The notes under the pieces were generated by a model. That model saw only the letters and a program-made list of their open reading frames with translations. It ran no database searches and was not told the origin of the DNA. A DNA stretch of 64,000 bases from Adiantum capillus-veneris. Taxonomy: Eukaryota > Streptophyta > Polypodiopsida > Polypodiales > Pteridaceae. The DNA is taken from the NCBI GenBank assembly GCA_014529385.2, contig CM043958.1, positions 126,423,817-126,487,816 on the forward strand. The letters run 5' to 3'. Position numbers and translations under genes: made by a program. Positions 35,121 to 46,481 of the stretch are shown piece by piece; positions within the stretch are counted from its first letter, which is position 1, and each line of letters starts with the position of its first letter.

Positions 35121-36530
35121 GTCAAACCTCCTTATAGGTCCCCTTTGAGAGTCCAAATTTTCCCTAATGAGATATCAATAGAGGTGGTTATCTGGTCAAC
35201 CCAATACCAAGAACACCACCACTATTCCCATCACATCCATATTTGAGAGAAAATCAAAGACCAACCATTGGGCTGACTGTAGCAGGGGACAATGACCCTA
35301 AAGACCACATACCAGCATTTGTGAGAGTAATCCGTGCAGAAGAGGTCAGAGACTTTGATACACAATATGCGGAATTTTGACTGACTCTGGAAGATGATGC
35401 GACCACATGGTTCAACTCAGTGGAAATATAAAATTTTGAGACTCTAGACAAGTTGAGGGCGAATTAGTTCGCAAGGTGGCATTACGGCTCAAGAGATATG
35501 CCAAGTTTTGTCCAAGAGTGGAACTACCTATGTAGGCACAATTGATGTTGATCTTTATCACGGTTTGAGACATGTGGGTCTTCATAAGGATCTACATATG
35601 ATAAAGGAGCCTGATGCTAAACAAATTAATCAAAGAAGCTCTTTATCTGGTGGATAACTATGAATAATATAGAGAAAAGGATTGTAAGAGTCAAGAGTAT
35701 GATATATCCTCTTAGCATAGTGATTGACGATGACTGAGTCCATTTCAAAACCAATGACATCTATCAATGCGGAAAAGTTTATCAATGAAATGGTCAAGAG
35801 GCTAACTCCTCTAATCCGGGGGATCTTAAGTGGTGCAAAATTGAGAGGAAACATACAAGCTATACGAGGAAAGAGTGCTAATATAGCATCTAATATGCTA
35901 GGGAGAGGTATGTACAACATGTTCCAATAGCACCGACTCCAACTTGACACGTTACGGGGAATACACTAGGTCCAGTACGAGTTTAAAGACCACAGTATCT
36001 CTTAGGAGAACAACCTCTGCTGACAGGTGCTAGAATGTATTTAGACATGAGATACACACCGATGATGGAAGAATCTAGTAAACACGTGCTGGTACTAACT
36101 ACAAGGTATTATAACAACCAAAGTGGCTACTACCCTTCAAAGCAACAGAAGATGAGAAAAACACATGGAGTGGTGATGGAAGTACCACCTTGACCACCTC
36201 CCTATGTTTTGACCTGAAGAAAGAAGGTAGGAGATGGACGAAGGACATTTCATTATGGATAGAGGATTAGCTAGGTCAGAGCTTGTTTTTATCTAAGAGG
36301 AAATTCAAGAATAATCTCCTCAACCAAAGACAAATGGTCACAAAAGCTGTGACAACCAATTGGTTAAACAATGTCCTCATATGGACATCACTCAAGTAAA
36401 TTCCTATTGTCTAGAATGTGGCATCATTCACTTGATACTCAGGTATGCAAAAAACCCAAACCAAGTCATAAAGATCACAACACATGTCTCAAGTATTGTT
36501 TAGCTACCGAGGAGCTCAAAAAATAAAAAT
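35121..36530 (+). pseudogene. decayed gag of another gypsy-type element
   Basis: The plus strand reads as a retrotransposon gag capsid: AGDNDPKDHIPAFVRVIR, then LTLEDDATTWFNSVE, FETLDKLRAN and PSFVQEWNYL, interrupted by stops near 35378, 35429 and 35466. Around 35724-35930 a second segment (FINEMVKRLTPLIRGILSGA) is open. Near 36410-36450 a damaged zinc-knuckle-like CLECGIIHLI appears. No protease or RT follows before 36.6 kb. It is a different lineage from the intact element. Confidence 0.65.
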
Positions 36531-37017
36531 GCCATACGAGTTCAAGTAGTTCCACGAGAGCGCTAGAGATTTCATAATCATGTGATCACAACTTTTTTTT
36601 TGGTAATAACACTACACTTGTGAACATGTTATTAACATGTTAACAACTTCTCATGTTCACAAAAATGTCGGTTTTGGGTGACTTGGGAACCGGTCAAAAC
36701 TCCATCGGGTTTTGGATTAGCCCGGCGAGCCTACCGGATTTATCCTATACCAAATGGTATTCATCGAGGTCATCAATAAGCTTGGCGGGCTGCATTTCTC
36801 TATATATAACTAGCCCAAGAAAGCCCTTTATGATATATTTCCTAACCATCTTCTCACTCATAGGTATTGATATTTGTATGTGTGGGTGTGAGTGGGTGTG
36901 TGTGCTCATGCAAGCAGCTGCACACAGTAGCAGTGTGCAGCTAGATGTGTGCAACCCACTACACAAGGGGTGCATGCATGTGTAAGGCCATTCTTTGGAA
37001 TGGTGCTTATCCTGGGG

Positions 37018-37290
37018 CACTTGGTCGGTAACACGACTGATTAGTGTCCTATGATAAGTATGGCACATCATAGTGGTACTAGTCGATAACACGACAATAA
37101 TAGTATCTTTATGATGATGTCACCTTCTCTTCCCTTTATCAAATGTAGGCATGTGGTTGGTAACGTAGCTAAGTATGTCTATAAACAATTCCTTTTCCAT
37201 TAGATTTGGACGGCACCTTGTTGGTAATGCAACACAACGGTATCGTTTGCTAGTGCATGTTGTATTTCTGCATATTGCAGCATTTGGTCA
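37018..37290 (+). repeat. five degenerate GTAACRCGRC repeats
   Basis: TTGGTCGGTAACACGACT (37020), TAGTCGATAACACGACA (37080), TGGTTGGTAACGTAGCT (37153), TTGTTGGTAATGCAAC (37219) and TTGGTCAGTAACGCGGCC (37270) recur every 50-75 bp. The flanks between are not similar. Confidence 0.7.
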
Positions 37291-37388
37291 GTAACGCGGC
37301 CACAAAATGTTGTAAATTTGTTTTGTTTTGCGAGTTACACGGCTTGTATTGTTTTTTATGTGCATGATTACCTATAAAATTCATGACA

Positions 37389-37659
37389 TATCATCTAATC
37401 TCTCTCTATCTCTATATTCAAAAAATTAAAGATTCACCAATTTCACACCATGAAATATTCTTCTCTCTCTCTCTCACTCTCTCTCTTTGTGTGTGTGTGT
37501 GTTATTAAGAATTTGTAAAACCATTGAAATTGCTACATATAATTTACTCTATTTCTCTTTATGAAACTTTCAAAATATAAAATAAACTTCAAAAAATTGT
37601 GCTCTGTGTCTACAACATGAAGCAATTATAAAGATTGATTCAAAATGTAGTATGGATCT

Positions 37660-37702
<43 letters not shown>

Positions 37703-37831
37703 AATATAGATAAAGTTAAAAATCCCTAAAAAACTATTCTGTGTTACTCTATTTTCAAGAATTCAAAGTGATATCTCTCTATCTCTATATTCAAAACATT
37801 AAAGATTCACCAATTTCACACCATGAAATAT

Positions 37832-37888
<57 letters not shown>

Positions 37889-38140
37889 TGTGTGTGTGTG
37901 TGTTATTAAGGATTTGTAAAACCATTGAAATTGCTACATATAATTTACTCTATTTCTCTTTATGAAACTTTCAAAATATAAAATAAACTTTAAAAAATTG
38001 TTATTTGTGTCTACAACATGAAGCAATTATAAAGATTGATTAAAAATGTAGTATGGATCTCAATCTATTTCTCTCTTGAAAAATATAGATAAAGTTAAAA
38101 ATCCCTAAAAAACTATTCTTTGTTACTCTATTTTCAAGAA
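37389..38140 (+). repeat. ~373-bp tandem duplication carrying (CT)n tracts
   Basis: GATTCACCAATTTCACACCA is at 37431 and 37804; the following 300 bp match closely (TTACTCTATTTCTCTTTATG and so on), including CTC/GTG tracts of different lengths. (CT)n tracts are at about 37460-37490, 37655-37700 and 37836-37885. Confidence 0.88.
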
Positions 38141-38313
38141 TTCAAAGTGATATGTAGTGCAACTCTCCATATTTACGTCCATGAAAATATAAAACAATTC
38201 CAAACATTACTTTTGTTTATCTCTAAAAATTTAGGAAACTACTCTAAATGCTTTCTAAAATCCGCTCTCTCCCTCCCTCTCTCTCTCTCTCATTCACTCA
38301 TTCACTCATTTTA

Positions 38314-38615
38314 GTGTTAATGGATAGCAATGTGATGTTTTGCTTGATGTACAATTAATTATGTGGTTACTACTGTCTGACACATTCTTTTGTTTTTATT
38401 TCAAAAGATTTGGATACAAATTAAGTGTCTCTTGTTATAATATTTCTTGAAGTATAATTAATGGTCTAGTTACTATTGTTTGACTCCCAATTTAGGGTAA
38501 ATGGATAGCAATGTTATGTTTTTCTTGATGTACAATTAATATTTGGGTTGCTATTGTTTGAAACTTTGTTTTGTTTTGATTTCAAAAGATATGGATGCGT
38601 ATTAAGTGTTTTGGT
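38314..38615 (+). repeat. ~185-bp imperfect tandem repeat
   Basis: AATGGATAGCAATGTKATGTTTTKCTTGATGTACAATTAAT occurs at about 38318 and 38500; both are followed by TTTCAAAAGATWTGGAT. Confidence 0.8.
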
Positions 38616-38652
38616 TTGTAATAGTTGTAGCTTTTCTATCTTTGCAACCACC

Positions 38653-39318
38653 ATGCTTTCCACCGACAATCAAAAAGTCATTTTACGTGACCTACGCAAA
38701 AAATCAGTCATTATAGTATCACAAAATGCAGAGGAGGCCATAAGGAAATACAATGAGTCTCATATCCTCATACAAGATCTTGCTGAGAAGATTTGGGAAA
38801 ATACATTGCGGTGACTTCAAAGAGAAGGCAATACAGAACTGTGTAAAAGATAGAAGCTAGTGAACTTTGATCATCGAAACAGAACTCACACTATTTTGGG
38901 AAGTATGTGAGTTGCATATGAGGATTGAAAAGATTTGGCGCTAGCTTCTGCTGATTTATGTTAATTTCAGCTATGGGACAAATTATGGAACGAGCAGAAG
39001 GTGAAGAGTAATTGCATGAGAGCATTAGATGCAAAGTCACTCTTAAAAAGAGTGCACATTGCCCAAGACATAGCCTCTCATGCATCATCTAGTAAGATGT
39101 TACAGGGAAAGGGTCAATTATGCACACTCTTTACAACTCCATGTGTGCACATCTCATTAGCATTCCACACGAGGCATTGATTGAAGGATAAATGATTGGT
39201 TCAGGGGCCTTTGGTGAAGTAAAAGAGTATAAAGTACGATGATTTTTTTTCTTCCTGAGCACATAAAATATTGTGGGAAGTTGTACAAGAGAACAACAAC
39301 TTCAAGTTCAAGAGATTT
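38653..39318 (+). pseudogene. kinase-like pseudogene, part 1 (N-terminus and glycine loop), cut by a retrotransposon
   Basis: From ATG at 38653 a helical leader reads NQKVILRDLRKKSVIIVSQN, ending at a stop at 38812-38814. 38970-39170 holds LWDKLWNEQKVKSNCMRAL and LLKRVHIAQDIASHASSS in one open frame. At 39151-39240 the protein-kinase start appears: ISIPHEALIEG, a TAA, then MIGSGAFGEVKEYKV, whose GxGxFGxV is the ATP-binding glycine loop. Further stops follow (39240 region). In this frame the last codons before the insertion read EQQLQVQE, which continue directly in the part after the retrotransposon. Parts are thus an ancestral kinase, already decayed or split by introns that I cannot define. 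The second part is at 48311-49127. Confidence 0.7.
39314..39318 (+). repeat. 5-bp target site duplication, left
   Basis: GATTT, identical to 48311-48315 on the other side of the element. Confidence 0.93.
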
Positions 39319-40925
39319 TGTAATGGAATTTGCCTATTCAATTTGAGAATAGCGGAATTTAATGAGAGTACTTTCAAGAAATGATTTTGTGAGCATAGCG
39401 GGTAGACATAATTGAAGATAGCAACATAATCATAGCAATTAGTTAACTTGGCATAGACAATACTTTTGCAAGAGAGAGAGTTTAGAGAACATGACAACAA
39501 TTGAGGACCGGATTTATGTGGAGCCGGTCCCCCCTCCAATAGGCATTTGTATTATGACTTCTCCCATAAAGAGAGACTTGTTACAATACAGTCTTTGTGT
39601 TCCTTGTGACCTAGGTGATGCCATGAAGATGGAAGGCTTCATGCACCACAAACATAACATAAACTAGAAGAAAGCTTTAACTATCCCAAGCCTCAGTCCC
39701 AAGACCTCAAACACCTTCGAAGGTGGAGAGAGCTAGCAGGGAATGAGGGTAGGGAAGAGGAAGAAGAAACATTTCATAGGAGAAAGAATTAGTTCCTCAC
39801 TTATCATACTCTTGTTGCTAGCATACATAATAGCATAGTAATGAAGAAGAAGGAGATGGCAAGCTTAAGCATTGAAGCATGGCTCTTGGTTGGATTTGCA
39901 CTCCATAGCCAAGAGTGTTGGTGTAGGCTCTCAACCTCTACTTGCTTGGAGAGGGAGCTCTTGCACTTTGCATATCACACAATGAGAGTGCTTGTGAGTG
40001 TGTGTGGGTGAGTATACCCCCTAGGCACCCCCCTAGCTTGCTTGGGTCGACCCCCCCTTGTAGCTCATGCCTGAAGCTCATTGGACCCCTCCAGGCCTAG
40101 CCAATCACAAGCAGGAGCCATTACAAGCAACATGGGTAGCCTTGGGACAAGTGTCCCCCTTTCCCCTTTGAGAGAGAGGACTTGATAAATGCTAAAACAA
40201 TTAGATAATTCATGTAATTTATCATTGGACCCCTTTGAAGCCTAGCCAATAGGCTTCAAGCAACACATGAAGGTAACATGGGTAGGGGCCTGACATGTGT
40301 CCTTGCTGCCTCTTCAAGTTGGGCTTCCCTTGTGTGTGTGAGTGGGTGTTCTCTCTCTAGCCCCTAGGAAAAGGGCTCGCCCCCCCTCTTGTAGGAATTC
40401 TTTTGACTTTTAGGTGATCAAGCACCTTACTCACCAAGCATGACAAAGCACTTGAACTAGGGGGTGTTCCCACAAGCATCTCAGGCAAGCTTCTCAAGGC
40501 ACCTCAAGTACTTTAATCATGCAGCAAGTCAAGCACCTCAAGCATGGAGCCAGTCAAGCACCTCGAGCATCTTAATCAAGCACCTCAAGCATGAAAAACA
40601 CCTCAAGCATGACAAGCACCTCGAGCTTGGGCCGGGTTCCCACCTCAAGCTCAGCCCTAGCTTACTTAAGGTCAAAGGACTTTTACACACATTTATTGGA
40701 GGTCTTCAATGAAGCTAACCCTAAGGTCTTATGCTCCATTGGTTAGCATTGCTCTTTGATAGACCATCTCCCTTTTGGGCCCCTTTACCATTGGCCCCGT
40801 GTTGAGATAGATCTATAAGCACATACCTATATCTTAACACTTGTTCCCGTTTATTCTCCCACATTAAGTGATCAATTTAATATGAGAAAATCATTTGGGT
40901 TAGTTAGATATTAGATTTTATGACA
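39319..40925 (-). repeat. 3' LTR (1,607 bp)
   Basis: Left copy on the plus strand. It holds a degenerate array of CAAGCACCTCAAGCATG-type words (40480-40660), CCAAT-type words, and the GGACCGGATTTATGTGGAGC motif also present in the older deleted element. The promoter should lie here, but I cannot fix a TATA box. Confidence 0.95.
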
Positions 40926-40938
40926 TTACCTCTCTCTT
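40926..40938 (-). promoter_or_regulatory. polypurine tract
   Basis: Minus-strand AAGAGAGAGGTAA directly 5' of the 3' LTR; start site for plus-strand DNA synthesis. Confidence 0.85.
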
Positions 40939-41284
40939 GAAATCATAGTTGTTCTCGACTATGAGGTAGAAGAGATAAAGTCTTAGTCATTAGTCAATCG
41001 TACTTAGCGGGTAAAGGATCCCTTTTTACCCTACGACATCTTTCCAAGATGGATGACTAATCCATTTGGTGCTTGGGAGACATAGCTGCCGCAAGCATGT
41101 CTGCTCTTTAGTCCATTTCATTCTCCCAAAGTAGAGTGACAAATTCTACTTGGTGTTTGAGAGACGTCGTCATCACAAACATGATTCTAAGCATGCATAC
41201 TAGTTAAATTTGTGCACAATTAAAAAGAGGACTAGTCATATAAGACAAAAACATGAGTTATTTAAAAGAAATTTGTACATTTGC

Positions 41285-44200
41285 TTACTCTAATGTAGCA
41301 TTGTAAGCATTGACAAGGTTCCTACTATCCTTAAGTTGTACTCCTTGCATCCATTTAGCATCTTCAAAAGGATAATTTTTGAACTTAATAAGATACCGTC
41401 GGATAATCTTACCATGTCGTAGTACCTTGTCTTCATGCCGAAGGATAGCTTCGGGTTGTAGCACCTCTTCTGGGTTTTCAACTTCGGGAGGGTCTTCAAT
41501 AATTGGTTCAATTGGTGGCTCTCCTTTGTAGGGCGTAAGTAAGCTTACATGAAAGGCATTGTGTATAAGCCAATGGTTGGGCAACTTGAGTTGATAAGCT
41601 CTCTCATTGATAGGCTTCAAGATTTGGAAAGGACCATAGTATCTTTTTGCTAGTTTAGCATAATACTTTTGATGGCCCGTAGGATTTTTGCCCGTCGTTT
41701 GCCTTAATCGAGCCTTAGGAAACTTGAGTAAGACCCAATCATTTTCTTTGAACATTAAGGCTCTTCTATGCTTATCAGCAGCAGCTTTTTGCCTTTGTTG
41801 AGAGATGGCTATAGCCTCCCTAATCTTTTGAAAAGATTCTTGTAGGTCACGGCTATACTCATCGGCGGCGAAGATCTTCCCATGTACTTTCAGTAGCAAG
41901 GGACTTTTAGGTCTTCCTTCTCTGATCTCGAAAGGTGCTTTGCCCATAGAAGTATGTACAGTATTATTGTAGGCATACTCTACTAGCGGTAAATACTTTT
42001 CCCATTGTGAGCGTTGATCTACTTCGGTAACATAAGTCTTGAGTAGATCGAGTATGGTAAGATTGGCTATCTCACTTTGGCCATCCGTTTGTGGGTGATA
42101 GGCCAAAGAGAAATTCAATCTTGTTCCTAGATTTTCAAAGAGACCTTTCCAAAAATTACTGGTCATTCTAGGATCTCTATCTGACACGATGGATGTGGGT
42201 AATCCATGGTGTTTGAAAATATGAGATATGAAGAGAGTTGCCATTTGATGTGCCTTAATAGTCTTTTTGACAGGAATAAAATGTGCTTGCTTGCTAAACC
42301 TGTCGACTATTGTCCATATTCCTGTATTCCCATGGATAGACTTGGGTAATCCAAAGATGAAATCCATGGATATACTCTCCCATGGTGAATTTGGAATAGG
42401 CAATGGCTGGAGTAATCCAGGCTGCTTCCCTCTATCATACTTGGTCTTTTGACATACTACACATTTTGAAACATACTCTTGTATGTCCACTTTCATGGTA
42501 GGCCAATAGAAATATGTCTCTACTCCTCGGAGAGTAGGTTGAATACCTCTATGCCCTGCATATGGAGGAGCATGGGATTCATACATAACCTTCTCACGAA
42601 GGGAATGGGTAACACATAGCCTATTGCCGTGGAGAAGATAACCATCCTCCAAGGTGAATGGTTCCTCTTTCTTCCCCAAAGCAAGGGCTGACATTATGTC
42701 TCTAAAGTCAGGGTCAGTAGCATACTCATCTATCATAGAGGATAGATCATTGTGAGTAGCTATAGACACCGCATTAACTTTTGGTCGTCGTGAAAGTGCA
42801 TCGGCAACTTGATTGTGCTTACCAGCTATGTGAGCAATATGGAAATCAAATTGCGAAAGAAAATTTGCCCACCTCATTTGTTTGTCGGAAAGCTTGGTTT
42901 GCGTCATGAAATACTTGAGACTTTGGTGGTCGGTTCGTAGGATAAATGGAGTCCCCAATAGGTAGTGCTTCCATCTGTCTAGGGCATGTAGAACAGCTAA
43001 AAGCTCTTTCTCATAAATGCCCAAGACTCGTTCATCACCATTGAGCCTTCGGCTCTCATATGCTATGGCATGCCCTTCTTGAAGCAAAACCGCTCCAAGG
43101 CAATCACCACAAGCATCACATTGGACCTCAAATGGCTTTGAGAGATCCGGAAGCACGAGGACTGGTTGGGAAGTAAGCTTCTCTTTGAGTTTTTCAAAAG
43201 CATTTTTCTCCTTAGCAGTCCATACAAACTTAACGTTCTTCTTGGTTAAGTCGTGTAGTGGTCCTGCTACTTGAGAGAATTTTGCTATGAAGCGTCTATA
43301 GTATGCACACATACCAATAAAGCTTCTTAGCTCATGTAGATTCCTTGGATTAGGCCATGATTTTATTACCTCTAACTTTGATGGATCCATACGAATACCA
43401 TCGTGAGAGATAATATGGCCTAGATATTGAATCTCTTGAAGGAAGAATTCACTTTTCTTTTGGTTGAGAAAAAGTTTGTTCTCTCTCAAGGCTTGAAAAA
43501 TCACTTGGAGATGTTGCTTATGTTCCTCCAAAGACTTCGAGTAGATGATGATATCATCGAAGAACACTCCAGTGAATTTTCGATATGGTCTAAATTTTTT
43601 TTCCATCAAACGATTGAACGTAGCTGGTGCATTAGTCAAGCCAAAAGGCATGACTAGATATTCATAAAGACCAAATGTTGTGCGAAACGCGGTCTTTAAG
43701 ATATCCTCATCCACTATCCTTATTTGATGATAGCCACTCTTAAGGTCAATCCTACTGAAGTAGGTAGAGCCTTGTAGCTTATCAAACAGATCTTCTACCC
43801 GAGGTACGGGAAATCTGTTTTTGATAGTGATATGGTTTAGTGCTCGATAGTCCACACACATACGGTATGTACCATCTTTCTTTTGCACTAAAAGGACTAG
43901 AGAACAAAAGGGAGAGGAACTAGGCCTCACCATCCCTTTGTCTACCAGCTCTTGTACTTGCCTCATGATCTCCTCTTGTTGAGCTTGTGAGACTCGATAA
44001 GGAGGTTTGTTAGGCGGTGAGCTTCCTGGAAGGATCTCAATACGATGGTCATCATCCGCTCGTTTTGGAGGTAGGTCCATAGGGATATCATCGATGAACA
44101 CATCTTGGAATCCTTTTAGAAAAGTAGACAAGTCTAACTCTTCTTGATTCCTATCATTTTCATTTGATGAAACATTATTAGCTTTTAGAGACTCTTTGAC

Positions 44201-46066
44201 ATAAATCATGTACGCAGAAACTGAGCTCTTCATTGATTTATCAAAAGAAAGAGGATTTACAAGTGGAATAGTGCGACCACGCTCACTAGCATCTATATAC
44301 ATGTTCTTTCCCCTGTAGGTGAAGTAAATTTTCCTTTCAGGGAACTTCATGTTGGCAGCCATGCGATCAAACCATGGTGCCCCTAGGATAACATCCTGAT
44401 GTTGGAGGGGAGAGATGAAGAAGTCTTCTTTGTCGACATAGCTTTGGACATGAAGCCTCAACTTCCCAATCAAGGGAGTAACGGAGGCTTGTTGTCCCTT
44501 GAAAGCTGCATCAGCTGTTACTATATCTCCCATCTCAAAAGCTTGAATGCCCAACTTGGTGGCCAACTCTATTGATATGAAGTTGAGAGTAGAGCCAGGG
44601 TCAAACAAGATGAAGGCATCATGCTCTCTTACCTTTCCCCAAGCATAGGAGAGTGATGATCCTTTGCAATGAGCATCCTCTTTTGGAGCTTCGATGGTGG
44701 AAGCCCTAGGAGTCTCATTGCGAGTATTCTTCTTGGGGCAAGAACGATAGCCATGTCCTTGCTCCCCACACTTGAAACACTTATGGTCCTTGCGAAAAGC
44801 TTCAAGCTCTTCAGGAGAGAGTTTGTTTTTACCTTTGTAAACTCCCTTCTCCTTGGGACGATTGTTGTTGTTGTTGTTGGAAGTGCTTTGGGAATTATTT
44901 TGAGCATTGGATTTCCCCTTTGCATCATTTTTATCTTTGTTTTCCATGGGCTTGACATTACGTCTAGCCCCTTGATGGAAATTGATGCGTGAAGCAACCA
45001 TGGTGTGGTGGATTACTTCGGTAATAGTACCGGGCCATTGAGAGTTGATATATTCGGCCATCTCTTCAGGTAATCCCGCACAGAATGGCTGTCTTTGCTT
45101 GGCAAAGTCTATCTTTTGAAAGACAGTAGCTTTGAGATGTAAATCCCAAAACTTATCTACATACTTGTTGATAGACTCATGAGAGAGGAGCTTCAAGCCG
45201 CGCCATTCGGTAAGAACTTTATCTTTAGTATCGCTTGGAAGAAATTGCTTCATGATGGAAACTCGTAGAGTTTTCCATGTCTTTGGGGCTTCTCCATTGC
45301 CACGAAGGCTAGCCCACCATTGACGAGCTGATTTTTGGAAGTGCATAGCTACATGGCGTAGCTTGGAGGACTCTGTGAAGCCCTCGTCCCCAAAGGCCGC
45401 ATCAAATTGCTGGATGAAGGCCAACACTTTGTCGGTAGCACCAAAGGTGCCATCGTAGGTGAGAAAAGAGATACTCTTTCCTCCCTCCTTGAACTTCTTT
45501 AGCTTTTGTGACCTTCGCCATGCAGGAAATGATTTGCGATGTCCTCCCCTCTTGTATTCTCTAGGAGAATAGCCATAACTTTCATCGGAAGAGAAGGAAG
45601 GTGAAGAAGAAGGAGAAGAGGGTGACCTCTTCCTAGCCCTTTTCTTCCTTTGTTTCCTCTCTTGCCTTTGAGAGTGATGAGGAGAAGGACTATGGGTTGC
45701 TCTTTTCCTCTTGGGAGGAGTAGGCGATCGTCTAGACCGCCTTCTTCGTGGAGCCACATCTTCAGAAGAACTTAGACTTTCATTGCTTTCTTTCTCTTTG
45801 GATTCCTCCTCTCGAATGGGAGAGAGTCTTCTTTTGGGGGTCTCTTCAAGAGGCCTCCTAAGCTCTCTCTCTTCTTGGAGAGGAAGGGAAATTCCATAGG
45901 CACGAAGTTGTTGAGTAACTTCGGCTTGCAAGGTAGGGTTGCCCATAGCTTGTTGCAACCTAGTCACAAGATAATTCACAAACATGGGAGCATCATCATT
46001 AGCACCTTCATGTGCAAAATCAAAGCTATCAATGTTCATTCTACTCTCTTGATTATTGTCAGCCAT
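41285..46066 (-). CDS. gag-pol: gag-pol polyprotein of a chromodomain Ty3/gypsy retrotransposon
   Basis: One frame of 1,593 residues makes capsid, protease, reverse transcriptase (RT), RNase H and integrase. Order seen: gag with a Ser/Arg-rich segment (about 80-190) and a capsid helix region (PSDTKDKVLTEWRGLKL, near 275); a CCHC zinc knuckle (CFKCGEQGHGYRSCP, near 428-442); an aspartic protease with FDPGSTLNFIS (near 483), Pro replacing the usual Ser/Thr of DSG/DTG; RT with the active site FFDDIIIYS (near 832); RNase H from DACGDCLGAVL (near 985); an integrase HHCC finger ending CVVCQKTKYDRG (near 1205); and the DDE core with SMDFIFGLP, SDRDPRM and DGQSEIAN (near 1235, 1295 and 1328). The last ~60 residues (HGKIIRRYLIKFKNYPFEDA, then KWMQ) look like a chromodomain, which in chromoviruses guides integration to marked chromatin. 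Gag and pol share one frame, without a frameshift or stop. It starts at the first Met after the leader. Confidence 0.95.
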   Translation of the reverse strand: MADNNQESRMNIDSFDFAHEGANDDAPMFVNYLVTRLQQAMGNPTLQAEVTQQLRAYGISLPLQEERELRRPLEETPKRRLSPIREEESKEKESNESLSSSEDVAPRRRRSRRSPTPPKRKRATHSPSPHHSQRQERKQRKKRARKRSPSSPSSSPSFSSDESYGYSPREYKRGGHRKSFPAWRRSQKLKKFKEGGKSISFLTYDGTFGATDKVLAFIQQFDAAFGDEGFTESSKLRHVAMHFQKSARQWWASLRGNGEAPKTWKTLRVSIMKQFLPSDTKDKVLTEWRGLKLLSHESINKYVDKFWDLHLKATVFQKIDFAKQRQPFCAGLPEEMAEYINSQWPGTITEVIHHTMVASRINFHQGARRNVKPMENKDKNDAKGKSNAQNNSQSTSNNNNNNRPKEKGVYKGKNKLSPEELEAFRKDHKCFKCGEQGHGYRSCPKKNTRNETPRASTIEAPKEDAHCKGSSLSYAWGKVREHDAFILFDPGSTLNFISIELATKLGIQAFEMGDIVTADAAFKGQQASVTPLIGKLRLHVQSYVDKEDFFISPLQHQDVILGAPWFDRMAANMKFPERKIYFTYRGKNMYIDASERGRTIPLVNPLSFDKSMKSSVSAYMIYVKESLKANNVSSNENDRNQEELDLSTFLKGFQDVFIDDIPMDLPPKRADDDHRIEILPGSSPPNKPPYRVSQAQQEEIMRQVQELVDKGMVRPSSSPFCSLVLLVQKKDGTYRMCVDYRALNHITIKNRFPVPRVEDLFDKLQGSTYFSRIDLKSGYHQIRIVDEDILKTAFRTTFGLYEYLVMPFGLTNAPATFNRLMEKKFRPYRKFTGVFFDDIIIYSKSLEEHKQHLQVIFQALRENKLFLNQKKSEFFLQEIQYLGHIISHDGIRMDPSKLEVIKSWPNPRNLHELRSFIGMCAYYRRFIAKFSQVAGPLHDLTKKNVKFVWTAKEKNAFEKLKEKLTSQPVLVLPDLSKPFEVQCDACGDCLGAVLLQEGHAIAYESRRLNGDERVLGIYEKELLAVLHALDRWKHYLLGTPFILRTDHQSLKYFMTQTKLSDKQMRWANFLSQFDFHIAHIAGKHNQVADALSRRPKVNAVSIATHNDLSSMIDEYATDPDFRDIMSALALGKKEEPFTLEDGYLLHGNRLCVTHSLREKVMYESHAPPYAGHRGIQPTLRGVETYFYWPTMKVDIQEYVSKCVVCQKTKYDRGKQPGLLQPLPIPNSPWESISMDFIFGLPKSIHGNTGIWTIVDRFSKQAHFIPVKKTIKAHQMATLFISHIFKHHGLPTSIVSDRDPRMTSNFWKGLFENLGTRLNFSLAYHPQTDGQSEIANLTILDLLKTYVTEVDQRSQWEKYLPLVEYAYNNTVHTSMGKAPFEIREGRPKSPLLLKVHGKIFAADEYSRDLQESFQKIREAIAISQQRQKAAADKHRRALMFKENDWVLLKFPKARLRQTTGKNPTGHQKYYAKLAKRYYGPFQILKPINERAYQLKLPNHWLIHNAFHVSLLTPYKGEPPIEPIIEDPPEVENPEEVLQPEAILRHEDKVLRHGKIIRRYLIKFKNYPFEDAKWMQGVQLKDSRNLVNAYNATLE

Positions 46067-46468
46067 GTTAACAAAATTTTATGTATGTACTTAGTGTATG
46101 CTTTGGCAATTCAAAACCTTAGTTGCCACTCCTCTTAGCCTTTGAAAATCGGCTCTTAAGTATCTACACCCACGGCTCAAAGTGGTTAATTATAGAGAGT
46201 AGAGGAGTAGGTCTAACATAGCAGAGTTGCCAAGGGCTAGCTCCTTTCAGACTTCTTATGGCTCAATAATGGTAAAGCCGTAGGCAAGTCTAAAAAGACT
46301 CCATTATTAAGTCCAAAGCTCCCGAGGTGTGCACCATCCCCCACATAGTGGGCTTAACAAAACCGGTATTAGATCCCAGTTCCACTTACTCTATTATAAT
46401 TAACAACATCAACCATTTATAGGCTACTTAAGGACCTCTCTTCTTAAGCAAGAAAAGAGAAACCAAAT
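46067..46468 (-). other. 5' leader of the retrotransposon
   Basis: About 400 bp between the primer site and the gag start, without an open frame of note; contains the tRNA-like-free AT-rich leader. Confidence 0.7.
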
Positions 46469-46480
46469 GCTCTGATACCA
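46469..46480 (-). promoter_or_regulatory. tRNA-iMet primer binding site
   Basis: Minus-strand TGGTATCAGAGC, one base from the LTR end, is the standard plant initiator-Met primer site. Confidence 0.93.
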
Positions 46481-46481
46481 A

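Noticed and set aside
36850-37000. Hairpin-like CAGCTGCACACAGTAGCAGTG region as a possible microRNA precursor
   Set aside because: The arms are short and part of a GT/CA-rich stretch; no extended stem of microRNA precursor length could be traced by eye.
40464-40712. 82-codon frame found twice (also at 47849-48097) in the LTRs
   Set aside because: It is a translation of the CAAGCACCTCAAGCATG minisatellite in the LTR and runs against the element's transcription.
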